Shown here one piece after another: positions 7,832 through 17,494 of a DNA stretch of 64,000 nt. The DNA comes from Oricola nitratireducens. Its GTDB lineage: Bacteria; Pseudomonadota; Alphaproteobacteria; Rhizobiales; Rhizobiaceae. Numbering within the stretch: the first letter of the stretch is position 1; every line of letters starts with the position of its first letter. The stretch covers positions 1-64,000 of the forward strand of contig NZ_JACZCS010000029.1 of assembly GCF_014904745.1 (NCBI RefSeq). Direction: 5' to 3'. Made by a program: the position numbers and the translations under genes. The notes beneath the pieces were generated by a model. The model made no database searches and was not told the origin of the DNA. It saw nothing but the letters and a program-made list of their open reading frames with translations.

Positions 7832-9394
7832 ATGTCGTCATTCACGCCGCTGACCGTATTCGCCCCGATCGTACTTTTGATTGCCGCGCCCGTCGCGCTC
7901 GCGCGTCCGGGGCGCCGCCCAGGCATCCTGCTATTGCTGTCCGAAGCCGCGACGCTGGTCGCGCTTGCGCTCGCGGTAGTGGGCGCCTTCCAGCTTGTCG
8001 TCTTTGGCACGTCACAGGTCTCGCTCATCGACGGTGCACTCACGCTCGTCCTCCGCCTGGATGCAATCAGCACAACCATGACGCTGCTTGTTGCCTTCAT
8101 CGGCTGGATCGTCATGCGTTACTCCCGGACCTATCTTGACGGTGAGACACGCGAGGGGGCTTTCCACGGCCTCATGCTCGCGACACTGGCCGCTGTTCTG
8201 TTTTTGGTGCAGGCGGGCAGCCTGGTCATGCTGGTCCTTTCCTTCATCGGTGTCGGGATCGGACTTCGCAGGCTTTTACTGTTCTATTCGGAGCGCGCCG
8301 CGGCACGCCGGGCCGCCACAAAGTTTGCGCTTGTCTGGCACGCAGGCGACGTGTCGCTCGTAATCGCTGCTACGCTCCTCCTTGCGGCCTTCGGAACGAG
8401 TGAACTCGGCTCCATCATAGACGCCGCTGCATCCGGATTGCCCTTCGCCGCGCATCTGGCCGTGGCGCTTCTCGTGCTCGCTGCCGCGCTCAAGACGGCT
8501 GCCTTCCCGTTACATGGCTGGCTCACCGAGGCGATGGAGGCACCGACGCCGGTCTCCGCGCTCCTTCATGCCGGGATTGTCAACGCTGGCGGCTTCCTTC
8601 TGATCCGGACGGCGGAGCTGGTTCAGGCGAGCCCCGGCGCTATGGCCTCGCTCGTGATGATCGGCGGTCTTACGGCGCTGTTCGGCGCAATGGTGATGCT
8701 GACCCAGAGTGCGGTGAAGACGGCGCTGGCCTGGTCGACCATCTCGCAGATGGGCTTGATGCTGCTGCAATGCGGCCTCGGGCTATGGGCATTGGCGCTT
8801 CTGCACGTCGTCGCCCATTCGATGTACAAGGCACATGCCTTCCTGTCCTCCGGGGGTGCAGTTGCAGCCGTTGCCAGTCTGCGCCGTCCCGGACCGATCG
8901 CGGTGCCGGATCTCGGCGCAGTCATGAAGTCATTCGGCCTTGCGCTGGCGCTTTACGCGACCTTGGCGCTTGTCTTCTCGCTAGTCGCCGGACCGAAATC
9001 ACCGCAGGCGCTGGCGCTCGGAACGATGCTGATCTTCGGGGTCGCCTACCTCGTGGCCCAAGGTCTCGCCGATGCGGCGCCGGCGGCGCTGACCCGCCGC
9101 ACGGGACTAGCCGCGTTCGCCGCCGCGCTGGCCTATTTCGCCTTCCAGCGGCTTGCGGCCGCGCTCTGGGGCCCGTCGCTTCCTGCCGCTCCCATTCCCG
9201 GTCCGCTAGAATGGGCCTTAATCGTGCTGGCCGTGGTTTCCTTCGGCGCCGTCGCCGTCGCGCAGACCCTGTTTCCAAGGTGGGCGCATCACCCGTCTAC
9301 AAGCGGCATGCGAGTCCATATCGCGAACGGCCTTTATCTCAACGCCCTCCTCGACCGCCTGATCGGCGGATTCCGGGTGGCAAGCTCCAAATGA
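7832..9394 (+). CDS. dabB: DabB, membrane proton-channelling subunit of the inorganic-carbon pump (NuoL/MrpA-like)
   Basis: A 520-residue polytopic protein of the NADH-quinone oxidoreductase chain-5 / proton-conducting transporter family. The core [23 protein letters not shown] region, LIRT, and [14 protein letters not shown]-type sequence ([14 protein letters not shown]) mark the antiporter-like helices with their conserved Glu, Lys and His. No other complex-I gene is nearby; instead the next gene, 16 bp on, is dabA. That pairing defines the DAB system, which couples cation (proton) entry to vectorial CO2 hydration in the cytoplasm. AGAGGA precedes the ATG. Confidence 0.93.
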   Translation: MSSFTPLTVFAPIVLLIAAPVALARPGRRPGILLLLSEAATLVALALAVVGAFQLVVFGTSQVSLIDGALTLVLRLDAISTTMTLLVAFIGWIVMRYSRTYLDGETREGAFHGLMLATLAAVLFLVQAGSLVMLVLSFIGVGIGLRRLLLFYSERAAARRAATKFALVWHAGDVSLVIAATLLLAAFGTSELGSIIDAAASGLPFAAHLAVALLVLAAALKTAAFPLHGWLTEAMEAPTPVSALLHAGIVNAGGFLLIRTAELVQASPGAMASLVMIGGLTALFGAMVMLTQSAVKTALAWSTISQMGLMLLQCGLGLWALALLHVVAHSMYKAHAFLSSGGAVAAVASLRRPGPIAVPDLGAVMKSFGLALALYATLALVFSLVAGPKSPQALALGTMLIFGVAYLVAQGLADAAPAALTRRTGLAAFAAALAYFAFQRLAAALWGPSLPAAPIPGPLEWALIVLAVVSFGAVAVAQTLFPRWAHHPSTSGMRVHIANGLYLNALLDRLIGGFRVASSK

Positions 9395-9410
9395 AACGAG
9401 GGGAAAACCG

Positions 9411-11780
9411 ATGTTCATAAAACACACCCAGATCTCGCCGGCCCGGGTGTCCGGGCTGTTGGGGGCCGCTGAAGCTGCGGCCCGCGCCATCCCGCCTGCC
9501 TTCCCACTGGAGTCGACCGTCGCGGTGAATCCCTTCCTCGGCCAAACGGGAGAAAACCTCGCCACTGCCTCGGCAAGGCTCGCCCGTGTCGCAGGCGTAC
9601 AACTAGCCCGGGCACGTTCCGATTATGCCGCGGGCATAGCTGCAGGATGCATAACGGATGACGATCTTGCCGAGGCCCTGATCGCGAACGCCTCGCCGCT
9701 GAAGCCTCGCGACGTCGCCGCTCTGAAAGCGAAGGCATCGGAAATCAGTCCTGCGCCTGCCGCGTTTCCAACCGTGGCGGATATCGCGGCCGAGATCACG
9801 GGCATCGATTGGCCTGCGGTCTTTGAGAGGAGCTTCGGGCTCTGGGCCGCGGGCCAATTCGACCGCGGCCAGGCGCTCTGGTCGCCCGCGCCGGGTGCCC
9901 GCGCCTATGCCGCCTGGCAATCCTGGGCGAGTCGCGATTTGACCCCCGAGATCGCCGGTCTTTCAGGCTTCTGCGCTCACGTCGCATCCGCGCCTGACAC
10001 GCCCGAACGCGCCATTCTGCGCGCCGCTGATTGCCTTGGCATCAGCGAGGCAGCGGCCGAGACCGCGTTTCACCGCCTTCTGGCGGATATCGGCGGCTGG
10101 GCCCAGCACGCGCGCTGGCTGCTCTGGCAAGCAGAGCTCGAAGGGGCCACCGACGGCACGATCGGCGATCTTCTGGCCATCCGACTGGTTTGGGAGGAAG
10201 CACTTCTCGCACATGTGCCTGAATGTGCAGAACGCTGGGCCGATATCATCGCCGCGCATGAGGCGCCGCTCGAACCTACGCCCGACCAGGTCGTTGACGC
10301 CATCCTGCAGGAGGCAGCGGAACGCGCCCACCAGCGTGAACTCGCTGACACACTTGGTAGCGTCACAATTGCTCAATCACGCCCGCTAGTGCAGGCCGCA
10401 TTTTGTATCGATGTGCGCTCGGAAGTGTTCCGCCGCGCGCTCGAGAGCCAGGAACCAAACATCGAGACGATAGGCTTTGCCGGGTTCTTTGGCCTGCCCG
10501 TCGCACATGCCGTGCATGGATCCGACGTGGTCGAGAACCACCTTCCGGTGCTGCTGAAACCGGCCTTGCACGCGACAAGCCATGCCGAAGCCGATGCCGA
10601 ACGGGCAACCCGGATCGCGGCGCGCGCCGTCAGGGCATGGGGCAGGTTCCGGCAGGCTGCCGTGTCATCCTTCGCCTTCGTCGAGGCCGCCGGTTTGTTC
10701 TACGGCTGGAAGCTCGTCAGGAACGCTTTGGGCCTGCCGGAAAAGACCGCGCCGGCCTCGCCCGCGCCGCGTCTTGACCCCGGATTGGACGCCGAGGCCA
10801 AGGCCGAGACCGCCGCCGCGGTCCTGAAGGCGATGAGCCTCACCCGCGGCCACGCACCCATCGTTCTGCTTATTGGGCACGGAGCGACGGTGACCAACAA
10901 CCCGCATGAAAGCGCCTATCACTGCGGCGCCTGCGGCGGCTACACGGGTGAGGTATCAGCGCGGCTGCTCGCGAGCCTCCTTAACGACCCCGATACGCGA
11001 GAGGGATTGTCCAAACGGGGAATCGAGGTGCCAGCAGATACCGTCTTTGTCGCGGGTCTCCACGATACGACGACAGACGAGGTCACGATTTACGAAGATA
11101 GCATGCCCGAGGTCGACCTTGCTCAATTGCGGTCCTGGCTGAAGCAGGCGCGCGCGCAGGCGCGAGCCGAACGAGCTTTGCGTCTTCCGCGCGCCAAACC
11201 TGAAACCGTCGCCAACCGCGCGTTCAACTGGGCCGAGGTACGTCCGGAATGGGGACTCGCGGGGTGCGCGGCCTTCATCGCTGCCCCGCGTTCCGTAACG
11301 TCGCGGGCAGATCTCGGCGGCCGGGCGTTCCTGCACAGCTACGATTGGAAGGCGGACAAGGGTTTCGCGACGCTCGAGCTGATCCTGACGGCACCCGTTG
11401 TCGTCGCCAGCTGGATCAGTCTCCAATACTACGGCTCGGCCGTTGCGCCCGGGCTCTTTGGCGGCGGAAACAAGCTAATCCACAACGTCGTGGGCGGCAT
11501 CGGCGTGGTCGAGGGCAATGGAGGGCGGCTGCGCCCCGGCCTACCGTGGCAGTCGATCCACGACGGCGAACACCTTGCCCACGAGCCACTCAGGCTCTCG
11601 ATCATGATCGAGGCGCCGCAATCGGCCATCGCCGATGTCCTCCAGCGTCACGCGGACGTCAGAGCGCTGTTCGACAATGGCTGGCTGCACCTCTTCGCCT
11701 TGAAGGAAGGCCGAATAGCGGCACGGTATCGACCCGGCCGTGGTTGGTCAGAGGAAGCAAAAACGGAATTGGCCGCGTGA
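9411..11780 (+). CDS. dabA: DabA, beta-carbonic-anhydrase-like subunit of the inorganic-carbon pump (DUF2309)
   Basis: A 789-residue cytoplasmic protein of the DUF2309/UPF0753 family. The zinc site known from Halothiobacillus DabA is complete: Cys332 and Asp334 in FCIDVRSE, His490 in [11 protein letters not shown], and Cys505 in YHCGACGG, with the same 15-residue His-Cys spacing. It would hydrate CO2 to bicarbonate only when bound to DabB, trapping carbon for growth or anaplerosis. AACGAGGGGAAAACCG just upstream is the ribosome-binding site. Lies in one unit with dabB; downstream genes of the same strand are partly broken. Confidence 0.95.
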   Translation: MFIKHTQISPARVSGLLGAAEAAARAIPPAFPLESTVAVNPFLGQTGENLATASARLARVAGVQLARARSDYAAGIAAGCITDDDLAEALIANASPLKPRDVAALKAKASEISPAPAAFPTVADIAAEITGIDWPAVFERSFGLWAAGQFDRGQALWSPAPGARAYAAWQSWASRDLTPEIAGLSGFCAHVASAPDTPERAILRAADCLGISEAAAETAFHRLLADIGGWAQHARWLLWQAELEGATDGTIGDLLAIRLVWEEALLAHVPECAERWADIIAAHEAPLEPTPDQVVDAILQEAAERAHQRELADTLGSVTIAQSRPLVQAAFCIDVRSEVFRRALESQEPNIETIGFAGFFGLPVAHAVHGSDVVENHLPVLLKPALHATSHAEADAERATRIAARAVRAWGRFRQAAVSSFAFVEAAGLFYGWKLVRNALGLPEKTAPASPAPRLDPGLDAEAKAETAAAVLKAMSLTRGHAPIVLLIGHGATVTNNPHESAYHCGACGGYTGEVSARLLASLLNDPDTREGLSKRGIEVPADTVFVAGLHDTTTDEVTIYEDSMPEVDLAQLRSWLKQARAQARAERALRLPRAKPETVANRAFNWAEVRPEWGLAGCAAFIAAPRSVTSRADLGGRAFLHSYDWKADKGFATLELILTAPVVVASWISLQYYGSAVAPGLFGGGNKLIHNVVGGIGVVEGNGGRLRPGLPWQSIHDGEHLAHEPLRLSIMIEAPQSAIADVLQRHADVRALFDNGWLHLFALKEGRIAARYRPGRGWSEEAKTELAA

Positions 11781-11803
11781 GCGGGTTCTAGCGGAGGTTT
11801 GAA

Positions 11804-12478
11804 ATGCCAACCCGGATTTACCTCGTGCGCCATGGCGCCACCGATTTGACTGCAGAAGATAGGTTTGCCGGATCGACCGATGTTCCCCTTTCGGAAGAAG
11901 GCCGACGGCAGGTAGCCGGATTGGCCGAACGATTGCGGAATGAGACGCTGGACGCGATCTATGCTAGTCCGCTCGATCGGACCATCGAAACCGCCAGGAT
12001 CATCGAGCGGCCACATGGGCTCGAGCCTGTCCCGGATGCCGGATTGCGAGAGATCGATTATGGCCGCTGGGAAGGGCTTCGCCGCTCGGATGTCGAAACG
12101 CAGTTCAGCGACGAATATGCCATCTGGCAGGAAGACCCTTTCACGATCGCGCCCCAAGGCGGAGAATCTGGTGTCAACATTCTGAATCGCGCTCTGCCCT
12201 GCATCCGGCGGATCGTCGAACAGCACCGCCATAGGACAGTCCTCGTGGTATAGCACAAGGGCACAAACCGCTTGATCATCGGCAGCCTGATGGGCTTCGA
12301 CGTGCGCGGCTACCGCGATCGGCTCGATCAAAGTCCGGCGGCGCTGAGTATCATCGATTTCATGAGCGAATCCCGGGCCCGGCTGCGGCCGCTGAACGAC
12401 GTCTCCCACTATCAGGGCGTTCCGGAACGCATCCTGACCCAACGCCTCTCGAAGTGGTGGGGTCGTAGTGCGTCGTGA
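11804..12478 (+). pseudogene. Histidine phosphatase family protein interrupted by an in-frame amber codon
   Basis: The frame starts with the phosphatase motif LVRHG (Arg9-His10-Gly11) and continues through ETARII, EIDYGRWEG and QGGESG, as in phosphoglycerate-mutase-like phosphatases (CobC/GpmB group). At codon 150 (12251-12253) a TAG replaces the residue, usually Ser, of the family's 'VSHK' segment. Reading past it in the same frame restores HKGTNRLIIGSLMGFD and DQSPAALSIIDF to a stop at 12478. A truncated product would lack the second catalytic His, which is the first codon after the stop. One substitution (TCG to TAG) explains it. GGAGG precedes the ATG, 24 bp after dabA. Confidence 0.82.
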
Positions 12479-12678
12479 GAGTGCGTGATGTTGAGGATAA
12501 ATTGTCTCTGCGGCTCCGCTCCCTCGAACGAAAGAACATCTTCGGTTTGCCAGCGACCTGATGTCAGCACACCAGGTAACTTCTTTGGCGGTATACCAAT
12601 GAGAAGCAGTCGAAAAAGCGATGAAGGAGTGATTGCGACTGATGCATGCGGGCATGGACAGCCGTTTGAGGCTGTATC

Positions 12679-13571
12679 GTGAAGGCGTTGTCTCATCTCG
12701 ATGCACTTGAAAGCGAGGCCATAAGGATTCTTCGCGACGGTGTGGCGGAAGCCGCGAAGCCGGTTCCGCTGTTTTCGGGGGGCAAGGGTTCCACCGTTCT
12801 GGCCCATCTGGCCATCAAGGCGTTTTTTCCAGCGCGGCCTGCCTTGCCATTGCTGCACGTGGATTCGACTTGGGAATTCCACGAAGTCCTTGAGTTTCGG
12901 TCTGAATTCGCGGCCGCGCATGGCTTCGAGCTTGTCGTTCATCACAATGAAGAAGGACGCCGAAGGGGTCTGAATCCGATCGAACACGGATCGCTCTACA
13001 CCTCATCCATGCGAACCGAGGCACTGAAACAGGCGCTCGATAACGGCGGCTATGACGTCGTCTTTGGCGGAGCTCGGCGAGACGAGGAAGCAACCCGCGC
13101 CAAGGAGCGCGTTGTATCTGTCAGAAACCGGCATCATGGCTGGGATCCAAAAAAGCAGCGACCCGAACTCTGGTCCATATATAACTGGCGTCGAAACTCG
13201 GAAGAAACGCTCCGGGGCTTTCCCCTGTCGAACTGGACCGAGCACGACCTGTGGGCCTATATCCTGCGCGAACGCATCTCGCTCTGCCCCTCTATTTCGC
13301 TTCCCAGCGAGCGGTGGTGCAGATGGGCGACAAATTGATCGTCCTGGACGACCCCAACCGCGCCCGCTCTCTCGGCCTCGCATCCGCAAGGGCCGAGCGT
13401 GTGCGATTCCGCTCGCTTGGCTGCTGGCCCGTGACTGCCGCCCATCGTTCGAATGCGGACGATCTGTTGTCGGTTCTCAGTGAAACGCTTTTCTCGACGC
13501 GCTTCGAGCGAAGTGGGCGTGCGAGCGACGAAGGCTCACTCGAAGCGCAGAAACGGGAGGGCTATTTCTGA
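12679..13571 (+). pseudogene. cysD: cysD-like sulfate adenylyltransferase small subunit (PAPS reductase family), frameshifted
   Basis: Frame 1 (12679-13284) follows CysD closely: FSGGKGSTVLAHLA (PP-loop), PLLHVDSTWEF, GGARRDEEATRAKER, RHHGWDPKKQRPELW and FPLSNWTEHDLW. After codon CTC at 13282 the frame is lost and ends at 13338. The other frame continues the family with PLYFASQRAVVQMGDKL, FRSLGCWPVTAA and a C-terminal KREGYF to 13571. One missing base near 13285 explains the break. The PP-loop has Gly in place of the usual Asp of SxGKDS. CysD makes APS with CysN in sulfate assimilation; no cysN is present here. The stop overlaps the next start as TGATG, implying former translational coupling. 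Confidence 0.82.
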
Positions 13572-14437
13572 TGATACAGAGCCCATCTTTTTCGGTTTCA
13601 AGCAAACGGGCTGTTCTCGCGACCATGCATCGCAAGGAGCAGGTCATCAAACCGCTTCTGGAGGCCGCTCTTGGGCTTAATGTCTGTGTGCCCGGTAACT
13701 TCGATACGGATCGTTTCGGAACCTTCAGCCGGGAGATAAAACGCTCCGGCTCGCAACTCGATGCCGCCCGCGCCAAGATCGCGGCCGCGTTCGAGCACGA
13801 TCATGAAGCTGCTGTCGGCATCGCAAGCGAGGGCAGTTTCGGACCTCACCCGTACCTTCCATTCGCGCCTTTGGGTCGCGAAATCGTGGCCCTGATTGAT
13901 CGCGAGACCGGTCTGGAAATAGTCGGCCACCACGCGGACTTGGCAACGAACTTTTACCACAAGACGGTACAGGGCACTGAAACTGCCGTCGAGTTTGCCA
14001 ACCGCATTGGCTTTCCCGAACACGGCCTGATCGTGGTTGGTTGTGCCAATGGCGCGCCTGCGCCAGATCGCTTCCTCGAAAAGAATATCGAAACTCCTGC
14101 GGATCTGTCGGCGGCGGTTGCCGCTGCGATCGCAGTTTGCGGCGCCGCGCACATCGAGACCGACATGCGGGCCCACCGTAATCCCACGCGCATGCGGGCC
14201 ATCAAGCGCGCGACAATCGATCTGGCAAGGCGCTACCGTAGTCATTGCCCCGAATGTGCCAGGCCAGGTTTTGCGATGACGGAAAGGCTTGCCGGTCTGC
14301 CGTGTTCCTGGTGCGGAGAGCCGACAATCGCCCTTCGGGCGGAGGTCCTGACCTGCGACGGCTGCGGGCACCGCCTCGAGAAACCGATGCGAGAGATCGC
14401 GGCTGATCCCGCTTACTGCACCAACTGCAACCCCTAG
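13571..14437 (+). CDS. DUF6671-like protein with C-terminal zinc ribbon
   Basis: A 288-residue protein with an N-terminal region of unknown fold (ATMHRKEQVI, GNFDTDRFGTF, ASEGSFGPHP) and a C-terminal quarter with four cysteine pairs: CPEC, CSWC, CDGC and CTNC, forming one or two zinc ribbons. ASEGSFGPHP and HHADLATNF suggest a ligand or catalytic site, but I cannot assign a reaction. I think it belongs to DUF6671, from memory. Its start overlaps the stop of the cysD-like gene, so it belongs to the dab unit and may share its control. Confidence 0.72.
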   Translation: MIQSPSFSVSSKRAVLATMHRKEQVIKPLLEAALGLNVCVPGNFDTDRFGTFSREIKRSGSQLDAARAKIAAAFEHDHEAAVGIASEGSFGPHPYLPFAPLGREIVALIDRETGLEIVGHHADLATNFYHKTVQGTETAVEFANRIGFPEHGLIVVGCANGAPAPDRFLEKNIETPADLSAAVAAAIAVCGAAHIETDMRAHRNPTRMRAIKRATIDLARRYRSHCPECARPGFAMTERLAGLPCSWCGEPTIALRAEVLTCDGCGHRLEKPMREIAADPAYCTNCNP

Positions 14438-14464
14438 GCATCCTGCGGAACGAAAGGTGATGAG

Positions 14465-14707
14465 ATGGATGGTGACAAGACTGCGACGGAAATATTGCGA
14501 TCGGCAGAAGAGCGGATCGAATGGGTGCTTTCAAATCCGGACATTAGTGAATGGCTAAAGCATGCTCTTCACGGGGCAATGGATCGTGATCCGGTCGATC
14601 TATTGAATGAGCTGGAGATTCTCAACGCATTGCTGCGCCCAAAATGCCAATGTTTGATTGAAACATCGTATTCCTGGTCCATTGCAGGTCCACGGAATAG
14701 TCATTGA
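14465..14707 (+). CDS. Small conserved-looking hypothetical protein
   Basis: An 80-residue, acidic, helical protein with a regular pattern (EERIEWVLSNPDISEWLK, DPVDLLNELEIL). AAAGGTGATGAG precedes the ATG, 27 bp after the zinc-ribbon gene and on the same strand, so it looks like the last gene of the dab unit. The final dozen residues look less regular and may be a recent extension. Function unknown. Confidence 0.6.
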   Translation: MDGDKTATEILRSAEERIEWVLSNPDISEWLKHALHGAMDRDPVDLLNELEILNALLRPKCQCLIETSYSWSIAGPRNSH

Positions 14708-14993
14708 ACTTTGTATCCAACCTCACGGATTGCGCAATTTTAGGGGAACTTTCGCGCGTGAGTATCCGTCTATCAGTAAGTGAAATGTTCTTACAGGCCA
14801 GATCGGCGATTAAGGCACCAGTAGTCGGCCATGGTCTCTGAATGCGCTATGACTTCGGTAACGAATTGCCTCGCACAGTCTTTTTATTATCACGGAATGC
14901 CGGAGTCCGTGCAATTGGACTGCGGGCTAGTGTTCATCGCTATAATCCCGAAGAAGCGGCGTTTCGGATAGAGGCGTTCCCAAAAAACGTCAA

Positions 14994-15311
14994 TGTCCGC
15001 TCTAGGGTCATGAGCAGACATCTCCGGCGTCTACACGGACTTCCGGTTTCGACCCATTTCAAACATCGACATATTGTCGCGGTCTGGACATTCCGAAAAC
15101 TTTTCGCGTCGCTTGACGCCGCACTCAGATCTGTATCACATGACTGGTGCACATTTGACGCGTTTGGTTTGGCTCTTCTGACCGCGAATTGTGAAACGAG
15201 GGAGATGAGGAGTCACCTGAACTCGAAGGTCTGCGAATTCCGCAGTAGGCGAGGGTATGTGCAGCTTCCATTGGTCCGCCTCGGGTCAGAAGCGGACATC
15301 TCGCGGTCGGC
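14994..15311. repeat. Dispersed repeat, copy B
   Basis: The gene-free interval 14708-15474 carries the second copy. It opens with TGTCCGC, has the shared CATTCCGAAAACTTTTCGC block, GCTTGACGCCG and ATCACATGACTGGTGCACAT (about 15087-15154), and ends with AAGCGGACATCTCGCGGTC (15290-15308) as in copy A. Copies A and B form one subtype in the 5' part; C and D the other. Apart from this repeat I see nothing in the interval. Confidence 0.7.
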
Positions 15312-15474
15312 AGAAAAGAGTCAGCTTTGTGCCAAGAACGAGCGACAGCGACTTATGAGCTTTCGGCCCGTCGCGGTCACCCACCAGCATCTTATCAAAA
15401 GCCGAAACTCACCCAAACGGATACGAACGGAATAAGAAACTACACACTACGCGTCGATCCTCTCGGGGTGCCGA

Positions 15475-16875
15475 TCAGGCAGCGGCCGCCGCGTTTGCTC
15501 CCGCCATAAAACCAAGCGCAATCGCGGTCAGCAAGCCGTTGCCGGAGAGATATCCGGAGACATCGGGCCCCGAAACGCCGCACGCCGCGCCGCCGCCGGC
15601 GAAAAGATTCGGAAACGGATTGCCGCGGACATCAACAGCTCTCGCCGTTCGGTCGATCAGCAGGCCGCCCTGGGTGTGGAACAGCGCACCGGTCACCTTG
15701 ACCGCGAAGTAAGGCGGGGCGAATGCCGGTTTTCCGGCGAAGTCGCGCCCGAACGCGTCGCTCTCTTCGCCCCGTTGCAGAATCTGAACCCGCTGCAGGG
15801 TCTGCTCGAGCGCATTGCGGGCAATCCCGGTCGTATCCGCCAGCGCCGCAATGTCCGGAGCCTGCCGGATCGCGCCTGCCTGCAAGGCATCGCGATAATC
15901 GGGAAAGGAAAGCGCGAATTCGTGAATGCGCGCGTCATAGATATTCCAGGCGATCCCGCCGGGTTGCGCCAACACGTTGACGGCCTGCTCGGAATAGCCG
16001 CCATGTTCGTTGGAAAATCGTTTCCCTTCCGAATTGACCTGGATTGCGCCCTCCATCATCAACGCCCAGGAGATTAGGATGCCATGCGGATGCGCCAGCG
16101 ATCCGTGCCCCTGATAGCCGGACAGGTCGCCAGTGTCGGCGCCGAGCGCCCTGCCCCAGATGATCGCATCGCCGGTATTGCCGGCATGACCGTAATAGAG
16201 GCCGCCGGCGATTTCGGGGACATATTCGCGCAGCAAGTCGGGATTGCCGCCATAGCCGTTGCATGCGAGCACTAAAGCCCCGCATGCCACGATCTCCCGC
16301 TTGCGGCCCGGACGCTCGATCTCGACGGCGCGTATTTTCTTTTCCTCGACATATAGGCCCACCGCACGCGCTTCCGTGACGACCGGTATTCCGGCGGCCT
16401 CGACGGCGGCCAGAAGCCGCGCTTCGAGCGCGGCGCCCGTCTTCTCCGGCACCGCGTGCATGCGGTGGCACGAATGGCCGGGATAGAGAAAATCGTCGAG
16501 AACGATCCACTCCACACCGGCATGATCGGCAAGCCATTCGACCGCCGGACCGATGTTTTCGGCCGCAAGCTTGGCGATGTCCCGGCGCGACGTCCCCTTG
16601 GATTTTGTCATGATGTCCGCGACGAACAACTCGGGCGTGTCGTCATCGATGCCGATTGCGTGCTGGAAGCGGGTCGCGGGCGCCGGCACGAAGCCCGAGG
16701 ACATCGACGTCGAGCCCGAAGGAGATGCATCACGCTCGAGCACGATCACCTCTGCGCCGGCTGCCTTTGCGCGCAACGCCGTAACGAGGCCGCAGGCGCC
16801 TGCGCCGATGACAACGACCTCGGCTTCCGCGTCGATGCGCGGCGGAACATCGCGTGAGACCGTCGCTTCGCCCAT
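15475..16875 (-). CDS. FAD-dependent oxidoreductase (fumarate reductase / ketosteroid dehydrogenase-like flavoprotein)
   Basis: A 466-residue flavoprotein: EVVVIGAGACGLVTALRA (residues 19-36) is the ADP-binding fold, followed by a capping domain (GNTGDAIIWG, HPHGILISW, NEHGGYSEQ) and C-terminal FAD contacts (NLFAGGGAACGVSG, GYLSGNGLLTAIALG). This is the fumarate-reductase flavoprotein fold, used for dehydrogenation of a CH-CH bond or its reverse. No haem or Fe-S partner or secretion signal is seen, so it is cytoplasmic. It is the last gene of the long minus-strand operon from 29.4 kb and could set or remove the double bond in a dicarboxylate or imide intermediate (inference). Confidence 0.85.
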   Translation of the reverse strand: MGEATVSRDVPPRIDAEAEVVVIGAGACGLVTALRAKAAGAEVIVLERDASPSGSTSMSSGFVPAPATRFQHAIGIDDDTPELFVADIMTKSKGTSRRDIAKLAAENIGPAVEWLADHAGVEWIVLDDFLYPGHSCHRMHAVPEKTGAALEARLLAAVEAAGIPVVTEARAVGLYVEEKKIRAVEIERPGRKREIVACGALVLACNGYGGNPDLLREYVPEIAGGLYYGHAGNTGDAIIWGRALGADTGDLSGYQGHGSLAHPHGILISWALMMEGAIQVNSEGKRFSNEHGGYSEQAVNVLAQPGGIAWNIYDARIHEFALSFPDYRDALQAGAIRQAPDIAALADTTGIARNALEQTLQRVQILQRGEESDAFGRDFAGKPAFAPPYFAVKVTGALFHTQGGLLIDRTARAVDVRGNPFPNLFAGGGAACGVSGPDVSGYLSGNGLLTAIALGFMAGANAAAAA

Positions 16876-16876
16876 C

Positions 16877-17491
16877 TCAAAGCCCGGAGAAGAGCGCCTG
16901 CGCCTCGCCGCAGGTCATGGTCTTCGCCACCGTGCCAAGATCGCCGATGGCGCGTTCGTGGGTTTCGCGCGAGAAAGCCGCACACCCGTCGGAAAGCACT
17001 ACCGTGCGGAAATCGCGCACATGGGCGTCACGCACGGTCGAGGCGACGCCGCCATTCGTCACGATGCCGCAGACGAACAGCGTGTCGATGCCGGATTTGC
17101 GCAGCACCCACTCCAGCCGAGTCATGTAGAAGGCCGAATAGGCAACCTTCTCCACCATCAGGTCCGACGGCTGCAACGTATCGACCAGCGCGTGTCCCCA
17201 GTTCCCCGGCGCGAAATCGCCTTTGCCAAGAAACGGGCGCAGTTCCTTCAGATGCGGCGAGATGAAAGGCTCGCCACCCTTGCCGGGCACCAGCGTGAAA
17301 TGTGTGGAGACGATCCAGCCCCCCTTGTCGCGAAGCGTGTTTGCCAGAGGCAGAACGCGCTCCGGCAGCGCCGCAATGTCGGTATTTTTCTGGCCGTCGC
17401 GTGCATAGGCGCCCTCCGGATGCAGGAAATCATTCTGCAGATCGACGATGAGCAATGCCGTGCGCGCCGGATCGATGCCGTTCATGTTCAT
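16877..17491 (-). CDS. Isochorismatase-family hydrolase without the catalytic cysteine
   Basis: A 204-residue alpha/beta hydrolase. LLIVDLQNDF places Asp17 and VEKVAYSAF places Lys115 of the catalytic triad. In cysteine hydrolases the cis-peptide loop reads TNxCVxxT; here it is TNGGVAST (145-152), so Gly148 stands where the nucleophilic Cys is expected, as in EntB-type isochorismatases. Cys141 is close by in sequence. Typical substrates of the family in catabolic operons are N-carbamoyl or maleamate-type amides. It sits between the FAD oxidoreductase (1 bp away) and hydantoinase subunit A (3 bp away), so it is co-translated with both. Confidence 0.87.
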   Translation of the reverse strand: MNMNGIDPARTALLIVDLQNDFLHPEGAYARDGQKNTDIAALPERVLPLANTLRDKGGWIVSTHFTLVPGKGGEPFISPHLKELRPFLGKGDFAPGNWGHALVDTLQPSDLMVEKVAYSAFYMTRLEWVLRKSGIDTLFVCGIVTNGGVASTVRDAHVRDFRTVVLSDGCAAFSRETHERAIGDLGTVAKTMTCGEAQALFSGL

Positions 17492-17494
17492 AGC

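Noticed and set aside
12251-12253. Programmed amber read-through or pyrrolysine insertion
   Set aside because: No stimulatory structure or pyl genes are seen and the family normally has Ser here; a point mutation is simpler.
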